Positions 35,390 to 46,670 of a stretch of DNA of 64,000 bases are shown one piece after another. The position numbers and the translations under genes are program-made. Position 1 is the stretch's first letter, and each line of letters starts with the position of its first letter. Origin of the DNA: Climacium dendroides. Taxonomy: Eukaryota > Streptophyta > Bryopsida > Hypnales > Climaciaceae. Location of the stretch: NCBI GenBank assembly GCA_950106755.1, contig OX467087.1:15256047-15320046 (forward strand), in the 5' to 3' direction. The notes beneath the pieces are model-generated. The model had not been told where the DNA came from, made no database searches, and saw only the letters and a program-made list of their open reading frames with translations.

Positions 35390-36352
35390 TTAACCCCTAA
35401 AGGATTTTGACTATGTGTTCACCAAAAATGCTCCAAAACTACCATTTCTAGAATAAGTACCAAATTTTTGAAAAAAAAATATTTTTTGATACATCTAACC
35501 ATAGGATCTTATATTACTTTGGTTTGAAAAGATGTAGAAAAATTTTCAGAAATTTTCACCATGTAAATTGCAAGATATTAGCATTTGAAATAACAAAAAT
35601 TCCTTTTTTTGTCCTTGCAAAACCCCGGGCAGCTGCACTTCTTAAGGTCGAATCATTATGAAAAAATGTTCAAAATGGTGGTCACTCTTTGGATTTATTC
35701 TTCAAGTCAAGTTGGCTATACGCTTGAAAAGTTTCAAATCGTTTGGAATTGTACAACATATAGGAAAAAAATAGAAAGTAGAAAGAAGTAGAAAATGATT
35801 CAAAATACAAAATTGTTAACAATTTGTTTATGAAATTGAAAAATGCCAATCCCAATGGTTATAATGTTTTAATAAACAATCTACATCCAATTATTTTATT
35901 TTATTTCAAAAACATTCAAAATTGAATTAAATAAAGGACTTTGAAGCTTATTTTTTTAGAGTATAGATTTCATAACTACCTTCAAACTACCCACAACTAA
36001 AACTCCTCATAACTTTTATCTCATTAATCAAAATGGAATGATTCAAAGATATCCATGTATAAACAAATCTAGAAAATCAATTCCAAATTTTAATTTTTTT
36101 TAAAAAGTGATTTTCAAAGAAGATTTTTTTCTACCCGAACTACCCACAGAACAAAGAAAACCAAATATTATACAATAACTTTTTAACCATGTAGTCAAAA
36201 GTTATGAAAATTGTTGGGCCTTAAAGCTACTCCTCGGACACATATTGTGTGGAAATTTCAATGAAAAAAAATTGAAAATTCCATTCATAGTGAGCTGCCC
36301 AAAATCGCTATGTTGCCAAAAAAAACAAAACGTTTGGTCATTTAGGGGTTAA
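35390..36352 (+). mobile_element. TTAA-flanked element family F, copy 2
   Basis: About 963 bases with a clean terminal pair: TTAACCCCTAAAGG on the left and TTTAGGGGTTAA on the right. Read as TTAA target duplication plus a CCCCTAAA inverted terminus, this layout recalls piggyBac-type elements. TTAACCCC could also be all inverted repeat. No coding frame remains. This is the best-preserved family member. Confidence 0.75.
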
Positions 36353-36374
36353 CCAAATAAGTGAAGCATACCCA

Positions 36375-36650
36375 TAAGGTAGGTACACCCAAATGTGCCA
36401 CTGACCTTAAACCGCCATCTATACCATATGTACATCTCCAAAATCAGTTCTGTACCTATGTGGAAGAAATGTTTTCAGAACCAAACTTTGTTCCTTAATA
36501 ACTTTTGCATACAGTATCCAAACGCCACGTTCTCTGGTGCGTTGGAACCTCCTTTCACTTGCCAACAAGAACATATGAAAAATTGACCAATCCAATATTA
36601 GGAAATAGGCTCAGTAGCAATTAGTGGCGGTTTTAGGTGTACCCACCTTA
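36375..36650 (+). mobile_element. MITE family B copy
   Basis: Exactly 276 bases, from TAAGGTAGGTACACCC to GGTGTACCCACCTTA, with outer TA on both sides. The interior, for example CATCTCCAAAATCAGTTC and TTTCACTTGCCAACAAGAAC, is shared with the inverted copy at 40696-40971. Non-coding. Confidence 0.8.
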
Positions 36651-37299
36651 GTTGTCAACCAAATGGGTAAGAAAAAGCGAGGTGGGTTTTTCTTCATGTG
36701 TTGAAAGCCCAAATGAAGTTCAACCAATTTGGGTTAACTGAACCTAAACGAATCCAGAAGTGGCGACTGCCCTGCCCTGCCCTGCCCTGCCCTGCCCTGC
36801 CGGCTGCTGCGTGCCCTCCATTTAAGGTTGTGCTTCTAGAAACATGCCGGTGGTGCCATTGAATCACGACGCGACACAACGTCACCACGCGCCTTGATGT
36901 TTTTTTTGCCCCGCCCGCCCCAGCCGTGTCATGCCCTCCCCTTCCCTTGGCCTTCCCTTGCCCTTCCCTTGCCCCTGCCCCCTGCCCCCTTTCCCTTTTT
37001 TCTTTTTTTTTTCTCCCCATTCAAAGTGCTCGAACTATCATGAATTCATCCCTTGGTACGGTTGATGGCCTTGGAAAAGGTCCCGCTGGTGACGCCACCT
37101 TTGTTGGCTTTTGACCCTGGACCCTCATTTTCTTGAGTCAGCAACTCAGCATTAGTCCTGCTCTTTTGACCCTCATTTTTTTAAAAAAGTCTGTGTGGAA
37201 GTCCCCCATCAGCAGTTGAAAGGCGCTCTTAATAAGTTAAGCCAACTCAAGGGTGGTCGGTCCAGGCCAAGGAGAGTCCGTCACACCCCACAAAAAATA
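36651..37299. other. Intergenic with GC-rich microsatellite and pyrimidine tract
   Basis: Holds the CCTGC array (36768-36801) and a strand-biased C/T-rich tract at about 36905-37015. Frames on either strand reflect composition only. Confidence 0.45.
36768..36801. repeat. CCTGC pentanucleotide microsatellite
   Basis: About seven perfect units of CCTGC in a row. Confidence 0.95.
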
Positions 37300-38440
37300 C
37301 CAAAAAAAATAAACACATTCTAAAAGAGCCGGACACCCTGATTACAAACAGGGGCGACGATGACGACAACACCACTGCCGGGTTGTGTGACACTCTAGTT
37401 CTACGAAAAAACTCCACTCCGTACCTATAATAATATCGGCGTAGAAATTTGAACGACAATGGCGGAAACAAAAACTCGTAACCCTTAAAGCGGCCTTTGA
37501 AAAGGAGAAAGTGAAACTCCTTGAAACAATTTTCAAGAAATTTGTGTAGGAAGAAAAATGGAATTCGCATCCAATCCAAGTTGTTTCATATTATTTGGAT
37601 TGTTGTGGAATTAGTCATGGGATTTTGAAGTTGAAAGGCAATGGCCACTAAAGTACACTAATGATGATAAATAGTGTTGGCAACACTAATCATGAAGTAT
37701 AACACTAATTGTCAACAATCTGGTTAATGTTACCAACACTAAATGTCAACATAGACACTATTTGTCAACTATTGGGTATAAATTTTTTACAAGTTTACAT
37801 TTATTGTTACCTAACTATTTCATCAAAATGCAAAGAAACACGTATGAATCCAAAAAACCTATGACATGCTCAAAAGAATTATTGGTCAGAAAAGTGAACA
37901 CAACACTAAATGCCAACTAATTGAAGTTTAGAGTGACCAGGGTAAAAATCCAAGTAATACTAATTACAACATAACACTATTTATCATCATTAGTGTAGTG
38001 ATCACCTCCTGAAATGTGCACTGGTGGTACATTGAAGAAAGCAAAATGTCCATCGTTCTGAAAGAGCCGGACACAAATGGGGCGACGCCACCACCACCGG
38101 GTTGTGACACTCTATGAAAGAAATCCATACCTATAATATCAACGTAGAATTTTGAATGGCAATGGTCCGGGGAACAAAAACTCGTAACCCTTTAAAGTGG
38201 CCTTTTAAAAGGGGAAAGTGAAACTCCTTGAAACAATTTTTATTAGGAAATTTGTGTAGGAAGAAAAATGGGATTCACATCCAACCCAAGTTTGTTTTAT
38301 ATTATTTGGACGGTTGTGGAATTAGTCATGGAATTTCAAAGTTGAAAGACAATGGTCACTAAAGGAGTGATCACCTCTTGAAAATGTACACATGTGCTAC
38401 ATTGAAGAAAGCAAAATGTACCTCAGTGTTAGTGGTCGGT
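37300..38440. repeat. Direct duplication of a family C/D-related segment
   Basis: Left copy about 37315-38055 (minus a 340-base insertion) and right copy about 38056-38440. Both contain AAAGAGCCGGACAC, CCGGGTTGTG, AACAAAAACTCGTAACCC, GTGAAACTCCTTGAAACAAT and GGAATTAGTCATGG in the same order. The right copy ends at a family C-like terminus (GCTTTTAGAGCACCCTAC). Non-coding. Confidence 0.8.
37656..37995. mobile_element. Nested TA-flanked MITE with empty site preserved
   Basis: A 340-base insertion in the left copy of the duplication. The inverted termini are perfect over 23 bases, beginning CACTAATGATGATAAATAGT at each end, and are bounded by TA (37654-37655 and 37996-37997). The right copy has no insertion: its site at 38361-38370 reads AAAGGAGTGATC where this copy reads AAAG-TA-[element]-TA-GTGATC. 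This supports a TA target duplication, as in Tc1/mariner-Stowaway MITEs, and insertion after, or into only one copy of, the duplication. Confidence 0.85.
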
Positions 38441-39551
38441 TTTTTTTAGAGCAGGGTTGCTTTTAGAGCACCCTACTTTTACTTGCTGAACACAACCACG
38501 ACTTTAGTTGTGTTGAAGTGCACTGAAACATGGTGAATATTTCAGATGGTGGGCATAAAAGTCTCGCTGTGGGTGGCAAAATTTTCAAAATTTTCAAATT
38601 GTTTTCTTTCGCTTATGCAGACATTTTTGTAGTGGAAAGGAAAGGAAATTGTATGTTTACTTATTAGTTGTACAATTTTTCTTGGTGTTGTAAGAAATCA
38701 CAGTCACAGGCTAGTAAAGGGTTGAGGCCCAAAGGACTATTTAATTAGTGAGCTCAAATTTTGGAGTTTCTTCATGAGCTTGCAGGTCTCTTTATGATAT
38801 TGGTATCCTTCTTGAGGAGTACCTTCGGTGGCATGGTACCATTTTAAAAAAAAAATTAAATTAAATTTTTTAAATTTAAAAAAAAAAATGCAACAAAATT
38901 TCATTGCAAGGCTGCGTGGTAGAGTGCCATTTGAAAAACAATACCAATTACCAGTCATACCTGAAATCGAGGGAGGGTAAGAATTTACCGTACTATAGTA
39001 TCCCATTGGATGTGCATCCAAAAAAAACATTTAAAAAATAGTGTGTGTGGGTTACGTGAGAACCTGTGCAAGAAAACATGATAGTATATGAATTTTGACT
39101 TTGGGTGACTGAAATAAACCCAATTGGGAACATACTAAAGGATGAAAATTATATAGGTCTTGACAAATCATGGCTGAGATAGGAAAATCATGCAATTCAG
39201 CCCTTGAAATGTTGGACAAATGTAGGGAGGCAATTTGGAAGAAGGTCCATGGTGGTTATGCCTGCATTTTCTTGTCAAACAACATAGTTAGAAAAAGAGA
39301 GCCAAAAGTAGCGGTGGGGTAGTTTTGGGAGCTTTACCAGTGGTGGTTCTTATTCAAGAAACACATTTACCTAGATTTCTGATGAACTACTTTAATTATT
39401 CTTCTATTTATATTATAATTTTTTTTTAAATATTTAAACTTTTATTCTTGCTTTTAATCCATAAACACTTTCAACTACATGTCTTGCAATACAAAATTTG
39501 CTACAAAGTTTACCACTGACTGTGCTACACATCACCACCAAGAGCACTCCA
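38441..39551. other. Intergenic, no gene seen
   Basis: AT-rich, with an A/T homopolymer-like run at 38845-38890. No element or gene recognised. Confidence 0.4.
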
Positions 39552-39719
39552 CACTACAAGAAAATAGTGTCTGAATTGACATGTCCAAATTGACTAAAAT
39601 GTCCAAATTGAAAAAAAATTGACAAAAAAAATTGAGTCAAATGTCTCAATTGACTCATCCAAATTGACATGTCCAAATTGACAAAAAAACGTCCAAATTG
39701 ACACTACTTTCTTGTAGGG
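39552..39719. mobile_element. Miniature CACTA-type element
   Basis: 168 bases opening with CACTACAAGAAAATAGTGTC, the hallmark terminus of plant CACTA (En/Spm) transposons, and closing with GACACTACTTTCTTGTAGGG, its inverted match with the last bases altered. The interior is repeats of GTCCAAATTGAC. A clean 3-base target duplication was not established. Too short to code; presumably mobilised in trans. Confidence 0.7.
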
Positions 39720-40106
39720 CCCACTTTCTATGATGAGAACCTATTTATAAACTTTTGTATTTTACAAACTACCAATATATTACGAATGATATTTTTTTCA
39801 AAAAAATAGCTTGGAATCTAAAAGATAGATAATTACACCTACTTTTGATTACTTTCTATAATTGGCCACTTGGAATTCTTTTCTAAAATGTGCACCTACT
39901 ATTCATGAGAGTCTATGGTTGATTTTAGAAACACACTATTTTTCAACACATTGAACTTTATAGTTTATTCATTTGGTGTCGAAAAAATGCATTCTAAGGG
40001 AACCTAAATTCCCCTTTTGACTACCAACAAAAACCTTGGAATTTTTTTTTTCAGAATATAATAATTGAAACCATATTGAATTGTTTATAAGTGCGATTTC
40101 AAATTT
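39720..40106. other. Intergenic, no gene seen
   Basis: AT-rich sequence with no recognisable feature. Confidence 0.4.
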
Positions 40107-40350
40107 AAGGTAGTTTACTCTAAAAGTGCCCATGCTTTGAAAGCGATGATGACACAAAGGTACATTTTTGCTTTCTTCAATGTACCAATAGTGTACATTT
40201 CAGGAGGTGTTTTGCTTTTAATAACCATGATTGTGTTTCAACTTCAAAATTCTGTGACTAATTCCACAAAGGTCCAAATCATATGAAACGACTTGGGTTA
40301 GGTGCCAATTCCATTTTTCTTCGTACCCAAATTTACTGAAAATTGTTTCA
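40107..40350 (+). mobile_element. Truncated MITE family C/D copy
   Basis: The left end TAAGGTAGTTTACTCTAAAA is well preserved. The interior (TGTACATTTCAGGAGGTG, GAAACGACTTGGGTTAGGTGCC) matches family D. The element fades before a right terminus. Confidence 0.55.
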
Positions 40351-40695
40351 AGGTGTTCAGCTTCCTCGAAAAGGCAATCAGCTCATTCCAGTGCCCAGCA
40401 AAGGAGGTCCTATGGGTGCAACAAAAGCCACTTGCCGTGCCTTCTACAAGTTCAAAAAGGGCTTGAAAAACGCACTGTAAAGTACTGTACATGATATTCA
40501 GAGTATTCTTCTTTTTGCTGTGAGGGAGTTTTTGTGATCACTTGGACTTTAGGAGCCACCCACACTCACTGCCTCACTTAACAGAAAACCCACGGAAGTT
40601 CATCCAATCCAAGCTGTTTGCTGAGGTGGCATGAGCTGTTTGCTGAGGTGGCTTGAAAGAAAATAGTTGAAATACTGATGTCCAAGAGGAGGGTA
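40351..40695. other. Intergenic, no gene seen
   Basis: Contains a 22-base tandem pair (AGCTGTTTGCTGAGGTGGC) at about 40612-40652. Otherwise unassigned. Confidence 0.4.
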
Positions 40696-40971
40696 TAAGG
40701 TGGGTACACCTAAAACTGCCACTTTTTGTTACTGAGCCTATTTACCATTATTAGACTGGTCAAATTTTCATATGTTCTTGTTGGGAAGTGAAAGGAGATT
40801 CCAATGCACCAGAGAACACGGCATTTGGGTACTGTATGCAAAAGTTATTAAGGGTCAAAGTTTGTTTCTGAAAGCGCTCCATACAAATAGGTACATAACT
40901 GAAATTCGAAATCTACAAACCCTGTAGATGGCGCTTCAAGGTTAGGTGCCATTTTTGGGGTGCCTACCTTA
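40696..40971 (-). mobile_element. MITE family B copy, abutting a family A copy
   Basis: 276 bases, the same length as 36375-36650 and in the opposite orientation. Termini are TAAGGTGGGTACACCTAAAA and GGGGTGCCTACCTTA. The right terminus runs straight into the family A end (GTAGAACCATCC), so two different families share one TTA junction. Confidence 0.8.
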
Positions 40972-41611
40972 GTAGAACCATCCATCACCAATCACAAACC
41001 CATCAACAATCAACAGGGGGCTGAAATTCAAGAGAGGTTGGGGCTAATTTCCAAACATAAGTTCTTGATTTCCACCCATCAATTTCTCCATTCTCTTCAT
41101 GACACATCTGCTTGATTTGGCGTGCCAAAGTGAAACAAGAAGTAGTCTCTTAAATGAGAAGTTTTGGAATAGTCTACACATTGGACATGGGTCCATACCA
41201 ACTTTGGCCTTCTAAAATTCATAGTACTTTCAATCCAAGTGATAAAATTACCAAAATTTTGGCAATCCCCTTCATTTCTATCTCTACACTTGTGGACCTA
41301 TTTCCTTTGTTATTGCACTCCACATCATGTCCACAGTTGCTTATTCAGTCCAATGTATAGGGAGTATTGGTATTTAGTTACAAGCTAGCTGGTTGAAATC
41401 AAGCATTGCCGAATTGATTTCAAAATCTTCAGAAAAAAAAACCAATCATTTAAGAGGAAAATCATAGAATATTCTCTATTTTTTGAAGGTCTAGTTGAGT
41501 GAATGCTTCACACAACCAGTTGGTCCAAGAAAATGTAGGATTTTGGCCAGTTAAGTTTAAAATCTCCTCGGACTGTAATTCGGTTGGTTATAGGTGGTTC
41601 GATGATATCTT
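40971..41611 (+). mobile_element. Interrupted MITE family A copy
   Basis: The left end TAGTAGAACCATCCATCACC and interior (GGTTGGGGCTAATTTCC, GGTCCATACCAACTTTGGCC, TTCATAGTACTTTCAATCC) match 14516-14900 in the same orientation. Similarity fades near 41350, and a degenerate right end (GGTTATAGGTGGTTCGATGATATCTTA) appears at 41585-41611, so about 230 bases may have inserted. Confidence 0.5.
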
Positions 41612-42710
41612 AACTTTAGTTTCAAAGACCGGCATGAATGAAGCGTTTGTTGGAAATGGAAGCTCAGCTATATAGACCTTATGGATTGAGATGGCAAATT
41701 TCATACTTAATGCTTCTATAAGAGGTAGACTTTAGAAAAAAACCCAACTACTGGTTGTTTTTTTTTTTGTTTTTTTCTTACCAATGGTTATGAGGCCTTT
41801 GAAGAAGGTTCTTGATTTTTTAGCTCTATTTTTTGGGGGGTAGGGGTGGGACTTAAATTAAAAGAGGCTAGTTTTGTATGCTAGTTTTTGTATGCAATTT
41901 TTGTATGTGCTAGCTTTGTATGATGAATGAAATGAGATTTCAAAAATATTGTAGTAGCAGTGTGTAGGGTCATGATTACAATATGGCATTTTAAAACACT
42001 TTTATCCTTCTTCTTTTTGTTTTTTAGGCTTGAAGCTACCTATTTTTTTAGGCAATTGGGCATTAAACCTCCTCTCAAAACCCCACTAGTACCAACATGT
42101 TCCTTCCCCAAGAAATTCTTAGGTCCCTACATGATGATAAGGTTCTTGTATGATACCAAGGTTATTTTTGCACCCTCCACCCCAACTGGGTTGACTATGG
42201 TGGTAAGCGCCTCGTCAGTCCCCAAGTTTGAACTCATGACCTTTTCATTGATGAGTCAAGGTCAAAGTCATTGGACAAATGCCACAAGTACCCCACTTGA
42301 GGTAAACATACCCAAAACTAATACTGCACCTAAAACCAACAAAACCAACATTATGTAATGTTGGTGTACATTTGATATCCCTACATGTAAAATTCATAAA
42401 CGTTATAGTGACAATTTTCTTAGTTTGTTGGATTTGGCTTTCTTTTCCTTAATTCTCTCAACAATGGGAGGTCTTATCTTTTCTTAAATTTAGGGGAGCA
42501 CATACTTTAACTCTAATCATATTCATTGTCAATTAGTCTTAATATGTGACAAGTGTGTAAAATTCTTTAGAGTGTGATTTTACTAGTTAAAGTAGTTGAA
42601 AGTGTATTTATTAATCCTAAAAGTACAATCAATAGAAATTTTAAACTATACTAATAAGAAACTTAATATTGAACACACTAATTGATTTTGAAATGCTATA
42701 AGTTTTTCTT
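41612..42710. other. Intergenic, no protein gene supported
   Basis: AT-rich. A 132-residue plus-strand frame (41960-42358) overlaps the SINE-like segment; it has no transcript-like features or family match, so it is not called. Confidence 0.4.
42229..42293 (-). repeat. Possible tRNA-derived SINE head
   Basis: On the minus strand, TGGCATTTGTCC resembles an RNA polymerase III box A. About 40 bases later AGTTCAAACTT matches box B (GGTTCRANYCY) at nine of eleven positions, preceded by AAGGTCATG as in some plant Au-like SINEs. The body would extend toward lower coordinates, about 42070. No poly(A)/T tail or target duplication was confirmed. Confidence 0.35.
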
Positions 42711-43644
42711 TTTAAACCCTAAAGTCCCAAACAACATTTATTGTCAACAAAGAAATTTTGGGTAGCTCACTATGAACAAAAATTTTATTTGTTTCCTTAA
42801 AAATTTTCACACAAGATGTGTAGGAGGAGTAGCTTTTAAGGCCCAAAAATTTTCATAAATTTTTATTACATGGTGAATTAGTTATCGTATGATATGTAAT
42901 TTCCCCCCTAAACCAGGTAGTTTGGGCAGATTTTTAAAAATCACCCTTTTAAGAAATAAAATTTTGAAATTGATTTTCTAGATTTATATAGACATGGAAA
43001 GCTTTGAATCATTTCATTTTGATTAATGGAATGAAAGTTATGAGAAGTCTTAGTTTGTAGGTAGTTATGGAATCTCTACTCTAAAATAAACTTTGAAGTC
43101 ATTTCATTAACTCAATTTTTAATATTTTTGAAAAAAAATCAATAAATTGGGTGCATATTATTTATTACAACATTACAAACATTGTGATTGGTATTTTTCA
43201 ATTCTATAACTAAATTCTTTATAATTTAGTATTTTAAATAATTTTCTACTTCTTTCTACTTACTATATTTTTCCTATATGTTGTACAATTCCAAATGATC
43301 TAAATTTTTTCAAGCATGTAGCCAAATTGACTTGAAGAATGGATCCAAAGAGGCATCACCATTTTGGACATTTTTTCATACAAGTGTGACCTTGTAAAGT
43401 GCAATTGCCTGTTTTTTTGCAGGGCCAAAAAAATGGTTTTTGTCAATTTAAATGCTAATATCTTGTAATCTCCACGGTGGAAATTTTAGAAGATTTTTCT
43501 ATATCTTTTCAAACTGGCTAACTATAACATTGTATGGTTACATGTGTTCGAATTTTTTTTCCCTAAAATTTGGTACTTGCTCTAGTAATTGCAATTTTAG
43601 AGCATTTTTGGTGAAAATATAATAAAAAAAACTTTAGGGGTCAA
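42711..43644 (-). mobile_element. TTAA-flanked element family F, copy 3 (inverted)
   Basis: About 934 bases, the diverged reverse complement of the copies at 33.8 and 35.4 kb. Ends are TTTAAACCCTAAAG and CTTTAGGGGTCAA. The interior has GTAGCTTTTAAGGCCCAAAAATTTTCATAA and TCCTATATGTTGTACAATTCC, the complements of family landmarks. No coding frame. Confidence 0.7.
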
Positions 43645-44830
43645 TGCATATTATTATCATTTGTGTTTATAGAAATAACCTTATTGGAGTAGTATTAGAT
43701 ATCTATACTTCCATTTAAAATGTTTATTAAGAATGAAACTTATAACACTTTCAAATCAATTAGTGTGTTGATACTATATTTCATTATTAGTGTAGTATAC
43801 AATCAACTTAAGTTTTTGATAATAAACTTTTTTTAAATGAAGGACCTAACAAAACAAAGCCAACAATATTTAAATACTTGAAATTGTAAAAAAAGTCTCT
43901 TACAATAAATTGTCCTTCTTTGCTAAGTCCTTTTAGTGATTTAAAAAAAATCTTGGTGGAAGCGTAGTACGCAACCACTAGAATGTAAGAAAATAAGAGA
44001 AATTGTTCAATTTATATCATCCATCTTTCATTCATCTACTAAATCACCCAAAAAATGTAAATAAACTTTATCCAAATATTGGCAAATCTCATATTTCTTG
44101 AACATGATTTTAGCAATTTCATTCAATTAAAATAAAAAATTCTATTGTAATAGAAGTCAATTCCAAAATCAAGTAAGATTTTGGCTATTATTTGTAATTT
44201 TTTTTTGTGATCTCTCCATCCAACTTTACTCGTTTTGTCAACATATATCTTTCTTTTGAAAGGGCATAAAGGTCAAATGCTTTGGCTTTAGGATTACTAC
44301 AATTACTCTTCATTTAAACTAGTGTGTATAGATGGAGTGAAAATCACAATTATTTTAAATTTTTTTTTCCTATGTATTAAAAACGGAAATTAATAATATT
44401 TAAGAATAAAAAATAAAAAATTGAAGATTTTTTTATATTAATTTTAATTTTTGTTTTTAAAATCTTGAAATCAATTCTAGAAAAAACTTCAAAGTCTTCA
44501 ATATGTAAATGTTTAAAGCTAAAAGCTTGTTACTTTACAACCATGAGATGTCATTTATAAAGTAGGAGCCATTCAAAGTGAATGGTTTGAAGTTATATTA
44601 GTGACATTGCAATGGACACCTATGTTGATAATAATGGAGGGTGAACAGGGAAGGGTATAACTACATTAGTATTTAAGAAAAAGTTGCTTTTGTGGATCAT
44701 GTTCTTAACTCCTACACAATGTTAGAATCAGCCTATGATGTACAATACAAAAAATCTACAAACTCAATTGTATTGTGTTTTATACAACACCGAATGCTGT
44801 TTTGGAGTGTGGTCTTCCTACTCTTCCTAT
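43645..44830. other. AT-rich intergenic block, no gene seen
   Basis: Low-complexity AT-rich sequence without a recognisable element. Confidence 0.4.
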
Positions 44831-45805
44831 GCTACACAACAGACCGCCAAGAAGAGGCCCCAAGTGTGTTGTGCAATGTGAGGTAGTTTAGTTGCTTAAA
44901 AATCAAATTCCCTTCTACACTTTTTTTGAATTTTGTCCATAACTTTTGATTGGAGGTTCAAAATCTCAAAAGAATTTTTGGAGATGCAAATCCTCTTCAT
45001 TCCCCAATTTCTTTTTGTTCATAGGTTTTCAAAAAAAATTATTTTACTATGTCTAAATGAGGTATGAAATTTTACTTCAAATACAATTCCTACTATTCAC
45101 TTAACTATGAGCAATAGAGCTCCTACAAATTCTAATCCTACATATCCTACATGGATTGTTCAACCTCCTACCACCGCATATGTATATAATGAGCTTTTTG
45201 AATCAACCAAAAATCAATTGAGGTTAGAGATGCTTGTGAAACTAAAGTAGAACTATCCATTACCACACAAATTTGCTATCTAGGTACTTTGGAGAAGCTA
45301 TTTGCTAGCTATCGTATTTTTCAGAGATTGAATTGTTTGAGAGAAGTCAATTGCAAAAAGAATGAAGACATTCTGACAAGAATTGAATTTTTTGTGATTT
45401 TTCAATGTTGAAATGTTAAATTGTGGATAGACCCTTGTTGAAGCATGGCTAGACCATTGTTGAAGCGTGGGCTGATGTGTCCGCTCCCCAAGTGCATTGC
45501 CATCATGATAAAGGATTAATAAGATTGTAATAATAGATGGGCTAGTGATAGAAATGGGAGGAACGTGTAGGTGGCAGAATTGGATAGATGGTGGTATTGG
45601 GCAATTCCACCTTATGTGACTGTAAGTGGTAGAATTGGGTAGATGGTGGTATTGGGCAATTCCACCTTATGTGACGGTGCATATTGGGTTCATCATTCTC
45701 AATGAATTGAAAGTTAAATTTTTTATAGTTTGATTTTTAAGCAACAAAACTACCTCACATTGCATGCCACCCTTGGGCCCTCCTTGGAGTGTCTGCCGTG
45801 GGGCA
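44831..45805. mobile_element. Unclassified element with inverted repeats of about 77 bases
   Basis: 44831-44907 and 45729-45805 are inverted repeats, most exact over GCAATGTGAGGTAGTTT-GTTGCTTAAAAATCAAA. The spacer of about 820 bases includes a 55-base tandem duplication. No target duplication was found, so transposon status is tentative. Confidence 0.5.
45571..45680. repeat. 55-base tandem duplication
   Basis: Copies 45571-45625 and 45626-45680, each with AGATGGTGGTATTGGGCAAT and TTCCACCTTATGTGAC. Confidence 0.85.
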
Positions 45806-45894
45806 CAGGAGGAGCAAAGCGGCTCTGGTCTCCAAAATCACACGCCAAACTAGCATTTGGCAGCCCTTTTGGGCATGTATGCAGATGCCCGAAC

Positions 45895-45963
45895 CCTTCA
45901 ATGCGCAGGCAACGGAGCCTTCAATGCGCAGGCAACGGAGCCTTCAATGCCCAGGCAACGGAG
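45895..45963. repeat. 23-base tandem repeat, three copies
   Basis: Units of CCTTCAATGCGCAGGCAACG plus GAG. The third has one change (CC for GC). The 23-base period rotates the reading frame through each unit. No gene called. Confidence 0.9.
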
Positions 45964-46049
45964 TACGTAGATTTTTTATATTGTAAGCCGTAGGCCCAAT
46001 TCTGACTGCCAACATCCTAAACGGTCTAAGATAATAACAAGATTGTCAA

Positions 46050-46670
46050 TAAAATTAGAATTTCATGAAGTTTTATTCAACATTACGATTTACGAAGAGA
46101 ATCTTCCCCTTGATTTATGGGAACGTCTTCAAAGCTCATAATGATCATACAGTACAGTACAGAACTGTCTTTGTACCATGGGGAATATTACCTTCCACAC
46201 GTCGTCTACAAGTTTCTACAGTACAACAGTCTCATTGTACTGAATAATCCGTATTCAATACTTGGTCAGTAATGTGATATATAATCTATAGCAGTACAAT
46301 CCCACAAACTGAACTGCAACACTTTGAGAACCTTGAATTCATCAGCTTGGAGTCAAAGAAATTGAATTCATGTGAGCACATTTGTCAGTAAATCGTCCTC
46401 TTTCAAAATTGAGCAACAAACTTCCTAGAAGTTGCCTCCATAGGTTGTACAAGAGTAGCATCTGTGAAGTCCGTTCTAAAACTGTCAACCCGCACCCCAA
46501 CACCAAGACATAAATATTTTTACAAAGTGATTGAATCACGTCAAACGTGCTTAACACTACATGGGGCTAAAGAGGTAACTACCACCTCATAGCTCAAGGG
46601 TCTTTGGGTGTTTCTATGTTACTGCATCAACACTGATATCTACAGGAACAGTCTTGGCATAAACGATAAA
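46050..46670 (-). other. Presumed 3' untranslated region of Tra1
   Basis: Follows the Tra1 stop codon on the minus strand. An AATAAA hexamer (plus-strand TTTATT at 46072-46077) lies about 600 bases beyond the stop and could be the poly(A) signal. No transcript data, so the end is a guess. Confidence 0.35.

Noticed and set aside
41960..42358. 132-residue plus-strand ORF as a gene
   Set aside because: No family resemblance and poly-T-derived hydrophobic start. It overlaps a SINE-like segment on the other strand and lies in repeat-rich DNA.
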